Positions 8,960-17,794 of a stretch of 64,000 nt of DNA are shown in pieces. Under the pieces are notes generated by a model. The model had not been told where the DNA came from. It saw only the letters and a list, made by a program, of their open reading frames with translations, and did not search any database. The first letter of the stretch is position 1, and each line of letters starts with the position of its first letter. This DNA comes from Methylobacterium adhaesivum (lineage in GTDB: Bacteria; Pseudomonadota; Alphaproteobacteria; Rhizobiales; Beijerinckiaceae). The DNA lies in assembly GCF_022179065.1 (NCBI RefSeq), contig NZ_BPQD01000003.1, forward strand, positions 248,001-312,000. The letters run 5' to 3'. The position numbers and the translations under genes are program-made.

Positions 8960-9518
8960 CGTTCATGAACCTTTTCGCCGGTGTCGAAGCCTCCGTAGGC
9001 TAACCGTTAGGACCTTGCAGGGAGCTTAAACAGACCTTCTAAATCGGTTCAGTCATGTGAATTGCCGACGTGCCGAGACGGCGCAGCAAGACCTCATGAA
9101 CGAGCGACGTCGATCGCAGCGTGACAACGATGTCGGAGACGGATGCCGCCCGAGCAGAGCGATGAAATCCCACTCGCGTGAAGAAGGGGGCGCCCGTGTC
9201 GCGCCTCGCGGCCTTCGATTGTCTTGCACCCTCGCGTCCGAACGCTCTGAGCGAACCTCGAACCTGTTCTTGCCGAACGCCTGAAATCCCGCCGTATCTG
9301 ACTTCGGCATTCCGGATTCGATAGGGGCGGACTTCCGAGGGGTGAGGCGAATCGACGGCCCGGAATACTGGTCGCTTCCCAGGCAATGGCATTCGACGTT
9401 CCGGTCCGTCAAACGTCCTCGGGCACCTTTACCATCCAGGCCGATGATGCGGCCGTCCACGACCACCGTGGGTCGATCCGAAGAACGCACACGGTGGTCC
9501 CAGCCCGAACCGGCGTAA
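8960..9518. other. Gene-poor stretch between the pilin and DUF3072 genes
   Basis: No convincing gene. Open frames exist on both strands (plus 9096-9284, minus 9053-9490) but neither has family-like sequence. The plus frame begins MNERRRSQR, which recalls the RxxxR start of PilZ domains, and then loses any PilZ character; a decayed PilZ gene is possible but unproven. The pilin promoter must lie near 8960-9050. Confidence 0.35.
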
Positions 9519-9773
9519 TCAGTCGCGCTTGGTCTCCTTGCGCAGGGCGTCGATGCGCTGGGAGGCTTCCGCCTTGTCGAGATCCGGCGAGAACGCGTCG
9601 GGGTCCTTCGCCTGCTCGGACAGGGTCTTGAGGTACGAGGCCTGGGCGCCGGTCATCGGCTCGCCGCCCGTGGTCCACTCGCTCGGATCCTTGATCTGGT
9701 TCGACGTGTCCTTCGGGTCGATCTTCGGATTGGTCTCGTCGGGCTCGACGGTCGTCTGAGCAGCCTTGGTCAT
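9519..9773 (-). CDS. DUF3072 domain small protein
   Basis: Acidic, soluble protein of 84 residues. The C-terminal half reads PMTGAQASYLKTLSEQA, then FSPDLDKAEASQRIDALRKE, the pattern of DUF3072, a short domain of unknown function common in alphaproteobacteria and actinobacteria. The N-terminal 35 residues are low in complexity (many Asp, Thr, Pro, Lys). Start ATG at 9773. It lies downstream of ilvE on the same strand, separated by a hairpin. Confidence 0.75.
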   Translation of the reverse strand: MTKAAQTTVEPDETNPKIDPKDTSNQIKDPSEWTTGGEPMTGAQASYLKTLSEQAKDPDAFSPDLDKAEASQRIDALRKETKRD

Positions 9774-9833
9774 GGTCGCCTCGCGTTCATGGAATGTTCT
9801 GATCGAACGCGGGGGCGAGGCTGCGGTTCCGGT

Positions 9834-9857
9834 GGCCCGGCCCCGAAGGACCGGGCC
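9834..9857 (-). terminator. Hairpin downstream of ilvE
   Basis: Arms of 10 bp, ggcccggccc/ggaccgggcc with one mismatch, around a cgaa loop, placed 10 bp after the ilvE stop. A T-run is lacking, so termination strength is uncertain. Confidence 0.5.
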
Positions 9858-9866
9858 TTACGTGCG

Positions 9867-10754
9867 TCAGGCCGCCACGGCCTTGGGCTGAACCTCGGCG
9901 GTGTAATCGTCCATGAGGGTCTTGGTCAGGGTGGCGGGCACGAAGCGGTAGGGGCCGATCTCCGAGACTGGCGTCACCTCGGCGGCGGAGCCGGTGATGA
10001 AGCACTCGGAGAAGCCTTCCAGCTCGGCCGGCAGGATGCGCCGCTCCACCACGGCGATGCCCCGGCGCTTGGCCAGCTCGATCACCGTCTGGCGAGTGAT
10101 GCCGTTGAGGAAGCGGTCGGCCAGCGGCGTGTGGAGCGCGCCGTTCTCCACGAAGAACACGTTGGCGCCGGTGCACTCGGCGACGTTGTCCTCCCAGTCG
10201 AGCATGAGGGCGTCGGCGTAGCCCTTGTTCTCGGCCCGGTGCTTCGAGATCGTGCAGATCATGTACAGGCCCGCCGCCTTCGAGCTGGAGGGAGCGGTGC
10301 GCGGGTCGGGGCGGCGGTAATCGGCGATGTCGAGGCGGATGCCCTTCATCTTGGTCTCGGGGTCGAAGTAGCTCGGCCATTCCCAGGCCGCGATGGCGAG
10401 GTGGATGGTGTTGCCCTGCGCCGCCACGCCCATCATCTCCGAGCCCCGCCACGCCACCGGGCGCAGATACGCGTCGGTGAGGCCGCTGGTCCGGAGGACG
10501 AGGTCCTTGGCGGCCTCGATCTCGTCGACCGTGTAGGGGATCTTGAAATCGAGCAGCTCGGCCGAGCGCAGCAGCCGCTCGGCGTGCTCGCGGCTCTTGA
10601 AGATGCGCCCGCCATAGGCCCGCTCGCCCTCGAACACCGACGAGCCGTAATGCAGGCCGTGCGAGAGCACGTGGATCTTGGCGTCCTTCCACGGCACCAT
10701 CGTGCCGTCGTACCAGATGCTGCCCTCGCGCGCGTCGAACGGGATCAGGGACAT
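9867..10754 (-). CDS. ilvE: Branched-chain amino acid aminotransferase
   Basis: PLP enzyme of fold type IV, 295 residues, that makes the last step of valine, leucine and isoleucine synthesis by transamination of the 2-oxo acids. It begins MSLIPFDAREGSIWYDGTMVPW and carries LSHGLHYGSSVFEGERAY, NKGYADALMLDWEDNVAECTGANVFFV with the PLP Lys region just before the DALMLD element, and GSAAEVTPV near the C-terminus. The ATG at 10754 was chosen over the longer frame to 10886 because it gives the conserved N-terminus. Divergent from the MarR operon across about 180 bp. Confidence 0.95.
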   Translation of the reverse strand: MSLIPFDAREGSIWYDGTMVPWKDAKIHVLSHGLHYGSSVFEGERAYGGRIFKSREHAERLLRSAELLDFKIPYTVDEIEAAKDLVLRTSGLTDAYLRPVAWRGSEMMGVAAQGNTIHLAIAAWEWPSYFDPETKMKGIRLDIADYRRPDPRTAPSSSKAAGLYMICTISKHRAENKGYADALMLDWEDNVAECTGANVFFVENGALHTPLADRFLNGITRQTVIELAKRRGIAVVERRILPAELEGFSECFITGSAAEVTPVSEIGPYRFVPATLTKTLMDDYTAEVQPKAVAA

Positions 10755-10897
10755 GGCGGGCTTCCTCGACACGCGGGCTTGCCCTCGAAGCCAGCGTCTA
10801 TGGGAGTGGGAGATCTCGGGGGGAGATCTTGCGGCCGGGCATGCCACGCGGCGTGAGGCCCTACCGGAAGGCTTGACGGGTAGCAATGCGCCTGAAA

Positions 10898-10918
10898 TAT
10901 GTCAACAACACTGACATA
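10898..10918. promoter_or_regulatory. Inverted-repeat operator upstream of the MarR gene
   Basis: Perfect 7-bp arms TATGTCA and TGACATA around 7 bases, 20 bp before the GTG start of the MarR gene. A possible -35 (TTGACG) lies at 10873-10878. Size and position fit an autoregulatory MarR operator, possibly also affecting ilvE on the other strand. Confidence 0.55.
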
Positions 10919-10937
10919 AAACGAGGCCGGTTCCAGC

Positions 10938-11504
10938 GTGACCCTCCCCGCGACCCAGACGGCCGGCGGCGCAACATCCGAACCGGGCCACCACTCCGGC
11001 GCGGCCGGGCAGAGCCCCGGCGACGACCTCATCGAGCTCCTGTTCTTCGCCTATCGCGATTTCGTCGGTGACCCGGACCGCATCCTGGCGCAATACGGGT
11101 TCGGCCGGGCGCATCACCGGGTGCTGCACTTCGTCGACCGCTATCCGGGCCTGACCATCGCCGAACTCCTCGATATCCTGCGGATCACGAAGCAGAGCCT
11201 CAACCGGGTGCTCAAGGACCTCATCGAGCAGGACTACATCGTGCAGAAGACCGGGACGAGCGACCGGCGCCAGCGGCTGCTGTTCTGCACCGACCGGGGC
11301 ACGGCTTTGGCCGGAGACCTCATCCGCGTGCAGACCCACCGGGTGACGCGGGCGCTCGCCGATCCGGCGGCCGTGCCGGCGGAGGGAGGCCTGGACGGCG
11401 GGGCCATCTCGGCCCAGAACTTCCTGCTGGCCATGATCGAGCCCGAGGAGCGCGCGGCCGTGCGCCGCCTCATGGCCCGCCGCGCCCGGAGCGTCGCCCG
11501 ATGA
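10938..11504 (+). CDS. petP: MarR family transcriptional regulator (PetP-like)
   Basis: DNA-binding protein of 188 residues with a winged helix: GRAHHRVLHFVDRYPGLTIAELLDILRITKQSLNRVLKDLIEQDYIVQK (the helix-turn-helix) then the wing TGTSDRRQRLLFCTDRG. The N-terminal LLFFAYRDFVGDPDRILAQYGFGRAHHR and the position ahead of an OmpR-type regulator match PetP of Rhodobacter capsulatus, encoded with PetR. Start is GTG at 10938. Its stop overlaps the response-regulator start (ATGA), so the genes are coupled. The PetP name rests on memory of the family. Confidence 0.75.
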   Translation: MTLPATQTAGGATSEPGHHSGAAGQSPGDDLIELLFFAYRDFVGDPDRILAQYGFGRAHHRVLHFVDRYPGLTIAELLDILRITKQSLNRVLKDLIEQDYIVQKTGTSDRRQRLLFCTDRGTALAGDLIRVQTHRVTRALADPAAVPAEGGLDGGAISAQNFLLAMIEPEERAAVRRLMARRARSVAR

Positions 11505-12226
11505 CCCTGCCCGGCCTGAAGGCGAGCGTCGAGCTGCCCGACCATGCCCCCCACATCCTCGTGGTCGACGACGACCGGCGGGTGCGCGAACTCCTCACCC
11601 GCTTCCTCTACGAGCAGGGGTTTCGCGTTACCGCCGCCGCCAACGTCGCCGAGGCGCGCAGCAAGGCGCAGTGCTTCGTGTTCGACGCCCTCGTCCTCGA
11701 CGTGATGATGCCGGGCGAGACCGGGTTCGACTATGCCCGGCAGGTCCGCGAGACCTCGCGGGTCCCGATCCTCATGCTCACCGCCCGCTCCAACCCCAAC
11801 GACCGGGTGATGGGCCTCGAGATCGGCGCCGACGACTACCTGCCGAAACCCTTCGAGCCGCGCGAACTCATCCTGCGGCTCAACAACATCATCAAGCGGC
11901 GCACCGAGGGGACGCCCCCCCGCGAGCCCGGCCTCGAAACCGTGACCTTCGGGCCGTTCTCCTACCGCATCGACCGGGGGGAACTCCGCCGCGACGACGA
12001 GACCATCCGCATCACCGAGCGCGAGCGCGAGATCCTCACCGTGCTGGCCCAGGCCGGCGGCGCCAACGTCGAGCGCGAGGCGCTCGCCGGCGCCGGCGGA
12101 CTGGCCGGCGAGCGCAGCATCGACGTCCAGATCAACCGCCTGCGCCGCAAGACCGAGGTCGATCCGGCCAACCCCCTGTTCCTGCAGACGGTGCGGGGCG
12201 TCGGGTATCGCCTCGCCGTCGACTGA
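11501..12226 (+). CDS. petR: OmpR-family response regulator (PetR-like)
   Basis: Two-component response regulator of 241 residues. The receiver domain covers about 18-133: acidic pocket VDDD (23-25), phospho-acceptor Asp67 in LVLDVMMPG, conserved Thr in MLTAR, Lys116 in YLPKPFEPREL. The C-terminal winged helix (about 145-240) has ITEREREILTVLAQ and IDVQINRLRRKTEVDPANPLFLQTVRGVGYRL. It overlaps the MarR gene by four bases and the kinase gene follows six bases later. Target genes are unknown; in R. capsulatus PetR relatives were studied near the cytochrome bc1 operon, which is not seen here. Confidence 0.88.
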   Translation: MTLPGLKASVELPDHAPHILVVDDDRRVRELLTRFLYEQGFRVTAAANVAEARSKAQCFVFDALVLDVMMPGETGFDYARQVRETSRVPILMLTARSNPNDRVMGLEIGADDYLPKPFEPRELILRLNNIIKRRTEGTPPREPGLETVTFGPFSYRIDRGELRRDDETIRITEREREILTVLAQAGGANVEREALAGAGGLAGERSIDVQINRLRRKTEVDPANPLFLQTVRGVGYRLAVD

Positions 12227-12232
12227 CGCCCC

Positions 12233-13624
12233 GTGCCGCGGGCGCCCCTCCCGAACCGCGTGCTCGCGGCCCTGGCGCGCCTGCCGCCGCCGCGCCGCCT
12301 GTGGCGGCTCCTCAGCCGCGCCATCGGCGACGTGCTGCCCAAGGGCCTCTACGCGCGCTCGCTCATCATTATCATCGCGCCCGTGGTGCTGCTGCAATCG
12401 GTCATCGCCTACACCTTCATGGAGCGGCACTGGCAGCTCGTGACCCGGCGCCTGTCGGCCGCCGTCACGGCGGACGTCGCCGCCCTCATCGACGTCTACG
12501 AGAGCTACCCGCAGGACAAGGACGCCGAGACCCTGACCCGCATCGCCGGGACCCGGCTCAACCTCGACCTCGACATCCTCAAAGGGGCCACCCTCCCCCC
12601 CGCCGGTCCGAGGCCGTTCTTCTCGATCCTCGACGAGGTCCTGTCCGACGAGATCAAGCGCCAGATCCGCCGGCCGTACTGGATCGACACGGTGGGCCGC
12701 TCGAGTCTCATCGAGATCCGCGTCGCGATCCCCGACGGGGTAATGCGGGTGACGGCGCGGCGCAGCATGGCCTACGCCTCGAATTCGCACATCTTCCTAT
12801 TGTGGATGAGCGGCTCGTCCCTCGTGCTGCTCGGCGTCGCGATCCTGTTCCTGCGCAATCAGATCAAGCCGATCCTGCGGCTCGCCGCCGTGGCCGAGAG
12901 CTTCGGCAAGGGCCGCGAGATCGAGTTCCGCCCGCGCGGCGCCCGCGAGGTGCGCCAGGCCGGCCACGCCTTCATCGAGATGAAGCGCCGCATCGAGCGG
13001 GCGATGGAACAGCGCACCACCATGCTCAACGGCGTGAGCCACGACCTGCGCACCATCATCACCCGGTTCAAGCTGACCCTGGCCCTCATCGATCAGACGG
13101 CGGATGTTGAGGATCTGCAGCGCGACGTCGACGAGATGAGCCGGATGCTGGAGGCCTACCTCGCCTTCGCCCGGGGCGATTCCGGCGAGGCGGCGGTGCC
13201 CACCGACATGCGCGCCCTGCTGGAGGACCTGCGCACGGACGTGGAGCGCCTCGGCGCCCATGTGGAGGCCATCGAGATCGACGGCGAGGCCAGCGTGACC
13301 CTGCGGCCCGACGCCATCCGCCGCTGCCTGTTCAACCTCGCGGCCAACGCCGCCCGCTACGGCGACACCGTCGCGGTGGTGGGGCGCCGCGAGGCCCGCG
13401 CCTTCCTCGTCTCCATCGACGACGACGGGCCCGGCATTCCCGCCGACCAGCGCGAGGAGGTGTTCAAGCCGTTCGTGCGCCTCGACGACGCGCGCCAGGA
13501 CGCGGGCGGATCGGGGCTCGGCCTCTCCATCGCCCGCGACATCGCCCGCGCGCATGGCGGCGACGTCAGCCTGCACGATTCGCCCCTCGGGGGGGTGCGT
13601 GCCACCGTACGGATTCCTGCCTGA
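12233..13624 (+). CDS. EnvZ-like sensor histidine kinase
   Basis: Inner-membrane sensor kinase of 463 residues, presumed partner of the upstream response regulator. First membrane helix about 43-63 (SLIIIIAPVVLLQSVIAYTF), periplasmic sensor domain of about 120 residues, second helix about 187-207, then HAMP linker. The H-box is LNGVSHDLRTIITRF with phospho-acceptor His270. The ATPase domain has N-box LFNLAANAARY, G1 DDDGPGIP and G2 GGSGLGLSIARDIARAHGG. Start GTG at 12233, six bases after the regulator stop. The periplasmic signal is unknown. Confidence 0.9.
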   Translation: MPRAPLPNRVLAALARLPPPRRLWRLLSRAIGDVLPKGLYARSLIIIIAPVVLLQSVIAYTFMERHWQLVTRRLSAAVTADVAALIDVYESYPQDKDAETLTRIAGTRLNLDLDILKGATLPPAGPRPFFSILDEVLSDEIKRQIRRPYWIDTVGRSSLIEIRVAIPDGVMRVTARRSMAYASNSHIFLLWMSGSSLVLLGVAILFLRNQIKPILRLAAVAESFGKGREIEFRPRGAREVRQAGHAFIEMKRRIERAMEQRTTMLNGVSHDLRTIITRFKLTLALIDQTADVEDLQRDVDEMSRMLEAYLAFARGDSGEAAVPTDMRALLEDLRTDVERLGAHVEAIEIDGEASVTLRPDAIRRCLFNLAANAARYGDTVAVVGRREARAFLVSIDDDGPGIPADQREEVFKPFVRLDDARQDAGGSGLGLSIARDIARAHGGDVSLHDSPLGGVRATVRIPA

Positions 13625-13736
13625 CGCGGCCGTGAACTCGGTCTTGGCGCCGCGCCCCCCGGTCTGCTAAGGGAAAGGGTGCAATCGCGATCCCACGGGC
13701 CGGCGCGCCGGGTCCGACTTGAGGCTGAGTGACCCC

Positions 13737-13922
13737 ATGAATCCGCTGACCCCGCTCCTGACCCTGCTGCTCCTGCCCATCGCCGCCATCGGCCTGCTGC
13801 TGTACACGGATGCGGGCATCGAGCCGGCCCTGTTCTATTCCACCGTGAAGACCTTCGTGGTGCTGTTCATCGTCGCTGGCGGCCTCTGCTACGGCGCCAG
13901 CCGGCTGGCCGAGCGCGCCTGA
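13737..13922 (+). CDS. Small two-helix membrane protein
   Basis: Hypothetical protein of 61 residues with two hydrophobic helices, about 6-24 (LLTLLLLPIAAIGLLLYTD) and 34-54 (VKTFVVLFIVAGGLCYGAS), joined by a short acidic loop. The ATG at 13737 was preferred over an in-frame start at 13719. It follows the kinase gene by 112 bp and ends at a strong terminator, so it may be co-transcribed or have its own promoter. Not recognised as any named family. Confidence 0.6.
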   Translation: MNPLTPLLTLLLLPIAAIGLLLYTDAGIEPALFYSTVKTFVVLFIVAGGLCYGASRLAERA

Positions 13923-13955
13923 TCGTTTCGCGATTTTTCTATGCTGTGATCGCGC

Positions 13956-13988
13956 GGCCCGGACCTCAGGTCCGGGCCGTTTTCGTTT
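13956..13988 (+). terminator. Rho-independent terminator
   Basis: Perfect stem ggcccggacc/ggtccgggcc with a tca loop, followed by gttttcgttt. It lies 33 bp after the small membrane protein gene. Confidence 0.85.
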
Positions 13989-14091
13989 GAGGGACGGGGA
14001 TTTGAGAAGGGCGGAGATCCCCGCTTGCCTTCCGAATTCACGCATCTCGCTGCGACCTCTTGCGCAAGCTTCGACAGGTCGGCGCAGAGCA

Positions 14092-14132
14092 CGACAGGTC
14101 CCCTCTCCTTCCAGGAGAGGGGGCCCGCGCTG
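14092..14132. repeat. Palindromic repeat family A, single-hairpin copy
   Basis: Core ccctctcct-tcc-aggagaggg at 14101-14121 with the family's flanks aggtcc and gggcccgc. The gene-free stretch 13923-14251 holds only the terminator above and this copy; nothing else was seen in it. Confidence 0.75.
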
Positions 14133-14251
14133 CCCGCGAGATGCTTGAAGACGGTCGCCACGTGTGGGGAAGAGGGAAGGCGCGCCGACGGGACAGCCTC
14201 CTGCTCAACGTCCCTTCCTGAGCGCTTGCAACAGGCTTCGCCCGCAGCCCC

Positions 14252-17200
14252 TCACGCCGCCGCGTCGGGCAGGCGAAACCCCTCGATGCCCTGGCGTTCC
14301 GGATTGATGGCGGCGAGCGCGCGCTTGGCCGCCTCCAGGGGGTGCTCCGACTCGATGCGGACCCCCTTCAGGTCCGGGCTCTTGTAGACGGTGACGATGG
14401 TGTCCATCACCTCGGTGAGCGTCGTGCGCTTGTCCTCCGGGGCGGCGATGAGGAGCTGCAGGCCCCAGGCCTGATAGAGGTCGACCAGCGCCTGGGAGTT
14501 GCGCACGTCGAGCTTCGAGAACGCCTCGTCGAGGAGGCAGAGGCCCAGACCCGGATTCTCGTCGCCGGGTCGGTCGCCGGGATAGTAGGCCGAGGCCAGG
14601 GACGCCGCGATGGCGACGTAGAACGGGGCCTGCGCCTCGCCGCCGGACCCGCGCAGCGCCCGGTTCGACATGGTGGTGCGGTTGCCGGCCGCGTCCCGCA
14701 TGCCGATCTCGTAGACGAAGTAGTTGCGGTAATCGGCGAGCCGTGCCGCGCTCTCCTCCCCGGCGATGAGGGCCGAGATCTCCTCGATGGCCGCCGAGAG
14801 CGGACCCTCCGCCGTCTCGCCCTGCCCCGGCAGGACCGCCTGCGCGGCGTCGGGCGAGCGCGCCACCTCCGTCGCCAGGGCATGGACGGCGGCGTAGCGG
14901 CGGTCGACGGCGGCCTCGAAGGCGTAGGTCTGGCCCGTGAAGGTCTGGCTCGACAGGCGCTCGTTGAGGGCATCCAGACGGGCGCGGACCCGCTCGAACT
15001 TGTCGGCGAGGCGGGTGAGCAGATCCTCGGTCATCAGGCGGCGCATCTCGCCCTCCGCCCGCACGGCCTGGTCGCGGTAGCGCCGGAGTTCGTGGCCCGC
15101 GACCTCGTCGTAGGCGCGCCGGGTCCAGCCGTAGCCGAACGAAGCCGGGGCGTCGCCGCGCCCGAGCGGATTGTCGATGCGCCACTGCACGCAATACTCG
15201 GCGAGATCGCGCTCGGCGGTGCGGCCCTGGGTGCGGGCGGTCTCGCTCGCCTCCCGCGCGGCGCTGCGGGCCGCGCTCGCGGCGGCGGCGAGGTCCTTGG
15301 CGTCGAGGCCGGCGAGGTCGGCCCTGGCTTTCGCCACGGCGCGCGGGTCGAAGCCCTCCGGGCGCACCAGCCGGATGCGCACGGTGTCGCCGCCGACCCA
15401 GCGGGCATGGGCCACGCGCCGGGCGGCCAGGGCCGCGCGGGCCGCCTCGCGGGAGGAGGCCACCTTCGCCTTCAGGCCCGCCTCCTCGCCGAGCAAAGCG
15501 TCGCGTTTGGGCTCCAGCACCTGCACGAGTTCGGTGAGATAGGCCGAACGCTCCTTGGCGAGTTCCTTGAGTTCGGCTTCCAAGGCGCCCGTATCGGCCT
15601 TCTCGACGGAGTCCCGCTCGGTGGCGAGGCTGCGACGGCGGCCCTCGAGGCCGTCGCATTCGGCCCGCAGGGCGGGAAGATCGATGGCGCCTTCGGCGAG
15701 GCGGGCTTTTAGACCGGCGGCGATGCGGGCGGCCTCGCGCAGCACCCCGGCCTCGCCGCGCAGGCGCCGGGCCTCGGCCACCGCGCGCTCCATGGCCTCG
15801 CGGCCCTCCTGGGTCGGGCCGCGGCTGCCCCGCGTCATCATGAGCTGGACCGGGCGCACCACGGAATAGGCCATGCCGGAGGTGGAGCGCCCGCTCGGCG
15901 CCACGGCGCGGCTCATGCGCGACAGGGCGGCGTCGTCGGGCGCGAGGTCGTAGCCGCCGAGCCGTGCGGCGAGGAACGCCTCGGCGTGGGGGTCGCGAGT
16001 CTCGATCATCGCCAGCGGGCCGTCGTCGTAGCGTCCGCCGCGGCGACGCGCCGTGTCCGTCGTCTTGACCAGCAGACAGCGGTAGAACTGCGCCTTGCGG
16101 GCCTCCAGGTGGGCGAAGGCTTGGTTCAACTGGTCGGGCTGCACCACCAGGGCCTCGCGGGCGCCGCCGAGCAAGCCTTCGAGGGCCATGCCCCATTTCG
16201 GCTCGACGATCTCGGCGAGTTCGCAGATCGGCACGGCTTCGATGTCGAGGCGGGCGAGTTCGTCGCGGAAGGCCGCCACGTCCGACGACAGGCGGGGCGC
16301 CTTCGACGTTCCGCCCCCGGCGAAGGGGGCCGACAGGGCGTGCGCCTCCGTCTCGGCGGCCCGCGCCCGCAGGGCCATGTCCTCGGCCGCCGTGTCGAGG
16401 GGGCCGGCGATGTCGGGCAGGCCCTGCAGCCCCGCCACCAGGGCGCCGAGGGGGCCGTCGGCGCGCAGGATCTCCTCGGGCGGCGCCTCCCGGCGCAGCC
16501 CGGCGCGGGCACAGGCCTCGACGAAGCGGGCCGCGCCGGGATCGATGCGGCGGATCTCGCCGATCACCGCCGAGAGGCGCGCCACGTCCTGGATCAGGCC
16601 GACGAGTCCCGCGACCCGGAGCGCGAGGTCGCGCCGGTCGCGGGTCAGCATGGCGAGGCCGGCATCGGAGGCCGCCAGCCGCCCCTGCGCCAGGGTGCCG
16701 GCCATCAGCGCCTTCTTCTCGGCGATCTCGCCGTCGATGTCGCGCACGAAGCCCTGGCTCGTCGCCAAGCTCTCCCGGGCGATGCGCAGGCGCTCGGCGA
16801 CCTCAGTTAGGCCGGCACGGGCGCCCGTATAGTCGACGATGCGGCGGCGCAGGTCCGCGCTCGCCGCCCGCAATTCGTCGAGGGCCGCCGACAGGCTCGC
16901 CTCCGCCCAGGCCTCGTAGCGGGCGAGAATCCGGCCGAGATGACCGAGCCGCCGCTCCAGTTCCTCGATGGTCTCCAGCAGGCGGCGCCAGTTCTCCACG
17001 GATTGCCGGATGCGGGCGACATCCAAAGGCTCGGGTTCGAGCACGAAGGAGCGCACGAAGGCCGAGGAATCGAAGATCGGCTTGAACGCCACGGCGTTGG
17101 AGAAGGTGCGCAGGAAGTGGCGGGGCTCCGGCACCGGCGCGCCCTCGCGCAGCAACCCCAGCACTTCGGCCGTGAAGCGCTCGCCGGACGCGCGGAACTC

Positions 17201-17779
17201 CTCGAAGGTCTCGGAGCGGATGCGCAGGTCTTTGGCGATCTCGGCCCAGGGCGCGACGAAGCTCCCGTCGGGCGTCTCGCGGACGTAATCGGCGACCTCG
17301 AAGCGGTGGCCGGTGCAGACGAAGCGCGACAGGGTGGTCTCGCGGCTGTCCTCGGCGCGGGCGGCGAGCGCCAGCCCCACGGAAACGACCCGGCCCGAGA
17401 CCTCGTTCTCGAACACGAGGACGATGAGGGTCTCGCAGGCCTCGCGGGTCGGGCGCCCGCCCTCGGCCGGGTCGCTGATCCAGCCGAGGCAGTAATCGCG
17501 CACCGTGCGGGCGGACCGGCCCGAGGCCGAGGCGTTGAGCGCCAGCCGGCTCGCGTTGTTGCCCGCCAGCACCGTGCCGACGGCGTCGAAGATCGTCGAC
17601 TTGCCCGCGCCCGTGGGCCCGACGAGGGCCGTCGCGCCGCGAATACGGATCTGTTCGCGCCGGATCAGGTACCAGTTCGAGAGGGCGATGTCGGTGAGGC
17701 GATACACTGCGGCCGGGTGATTCTCGTCAAGGGCATGGAACGTCGGCCTTCGAATGGACGCCCGCGCCGGGCGATGCAA
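14252..17779 (-). CDS. jetC: JetC/MksB-like SMC ATPase of a Wadjet/Mks complex
   Basis: Large ATPase of 1175 residues with SMC/MukB architecture. Walker A is GPTGAGKST (54-62), long helical and coiled-coil arms occupy the middle, and the C-terminal ABC signature SGGEAQ (about 1045-1050) and Walker B LLDEAFSKLD (about 1082-1091) complete the head. In Wadjet/MksBEF complexes this subunit drives loop extrusion on DNA. The frame opens with a TTG at 17779, 16 bases after jetB; a GTG at 17707 (giving VYRLTDIALSNWYLIRREQ) is an equally plausible start. It is the last gene of the operon: no nuclease gene (JetD) follows. The type within Wadjet was not determined. Confidence 0.85.
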   Translation of the reverse strand: MHRPARASIRRPTFHALDENHPAAVYRLTDIALSNWYLIRREQIRIRGATALVGPTGAGKSTIFDAVGTVLAGNNASRLALNASASGRSARTVRDYCLGWISDPAEGGRPTREACETLIVLVFENEVSGRVVSVGLALAARAEDSRETTLSRFVCTGHRFEVADYVRETPDGSFVAPWAEIAKDLRIRSETFEEFRASGERFTAEVLGLLREGAPVPEPRHFLRTFSNAVAFKPIFDSSAFVRSFVLEPEPLDVARIRQSVENWRRLLETIEELERRLGHLGRILARYEAWAEASLSAALDELRAASADLRRRIVDYTGARAGLTEVAERLRIARESLATSQGFVRDIDGEIAEKKALMAGTLAQGRLAASDAGLAMLTRDRRDLALRVAGLVGLIQDVARLSAVIGEIRRIDPGAARFVEACARAGLRREAPPEEILRADGPLGALVAGLQGLPDIAGPLDTAAEDMALRARAAETEAHALSAPFAGGGTSKAPRLSSDVAAFRDELARLDIEAVPICELAEIVEPKWGMALEGLLGGAREALVVQPDQLNQAFAHLEARKAQFYRCLLVKTTDTARRRGGRYDDGPLAMIETRDPHAEAFLAARLGGYDLAPDDAALSRMSRAVAPSGRSTSGMAYSVVRPVQLMMTRGSRGPTQEGREAMERAVAEARRLRGEAGVLREAARIAAGLKARLAEGAIDLPALRAECDGLEGRRRSLATERDSVEKADTGALEAELKELAKERSAYLTELVQVLEPKRDALLGEEAGLKAKVASSREAARAALAARRVAHARWVGGDTVRIRLVRPEGFDPRAVAKARADLAGLDAKDLAAAASAARSAAREASETARTQGRTAERDLAEYCVQWRIDNPLGRGDAPASFGYGWTRRAYDEVAGHELRRYRDQAVRAEGEMRRLMTEDLLTRLADKFERVRARLDALNERLSSQTFTGQTYAFEAAVDRRYAAVHALATEVARSPDAAQAVLPGQGETAEGPLSAAIEEISALIAGEESAARLADYRNYFVYEIGMRDAAGNRTTMSNRALRGSGGEAQAPFYVAIAASLASAYYPGDRPGDENPGLGLCLLDEAFSKLDVRNSQALVDLYQAWGLQLLIAAPEDKRTTLTEVMDTIVTVYKSPDLKGVRIESEHPLEAAKRALAAINPERQGIEGFRLPDAAA

Positions 17780-17794
17780 GCCGCCGGGGGCGGA

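Noticed and set aside
9053-9490. A 145-codon minus-strand open frame between the pilin and DUF3072 genes
   Set aside because: No recognisable domain, many Arg and Ser codons, no ribosome-binding site. Listed only as part of the gene-poor stretch.
13923-14251. Search for a jetD nuclease gene after jetC
   Set aside because: The stretch contains only a terminator and a family A repeat, and no Toprim-like sequence was found anywhere in the window.
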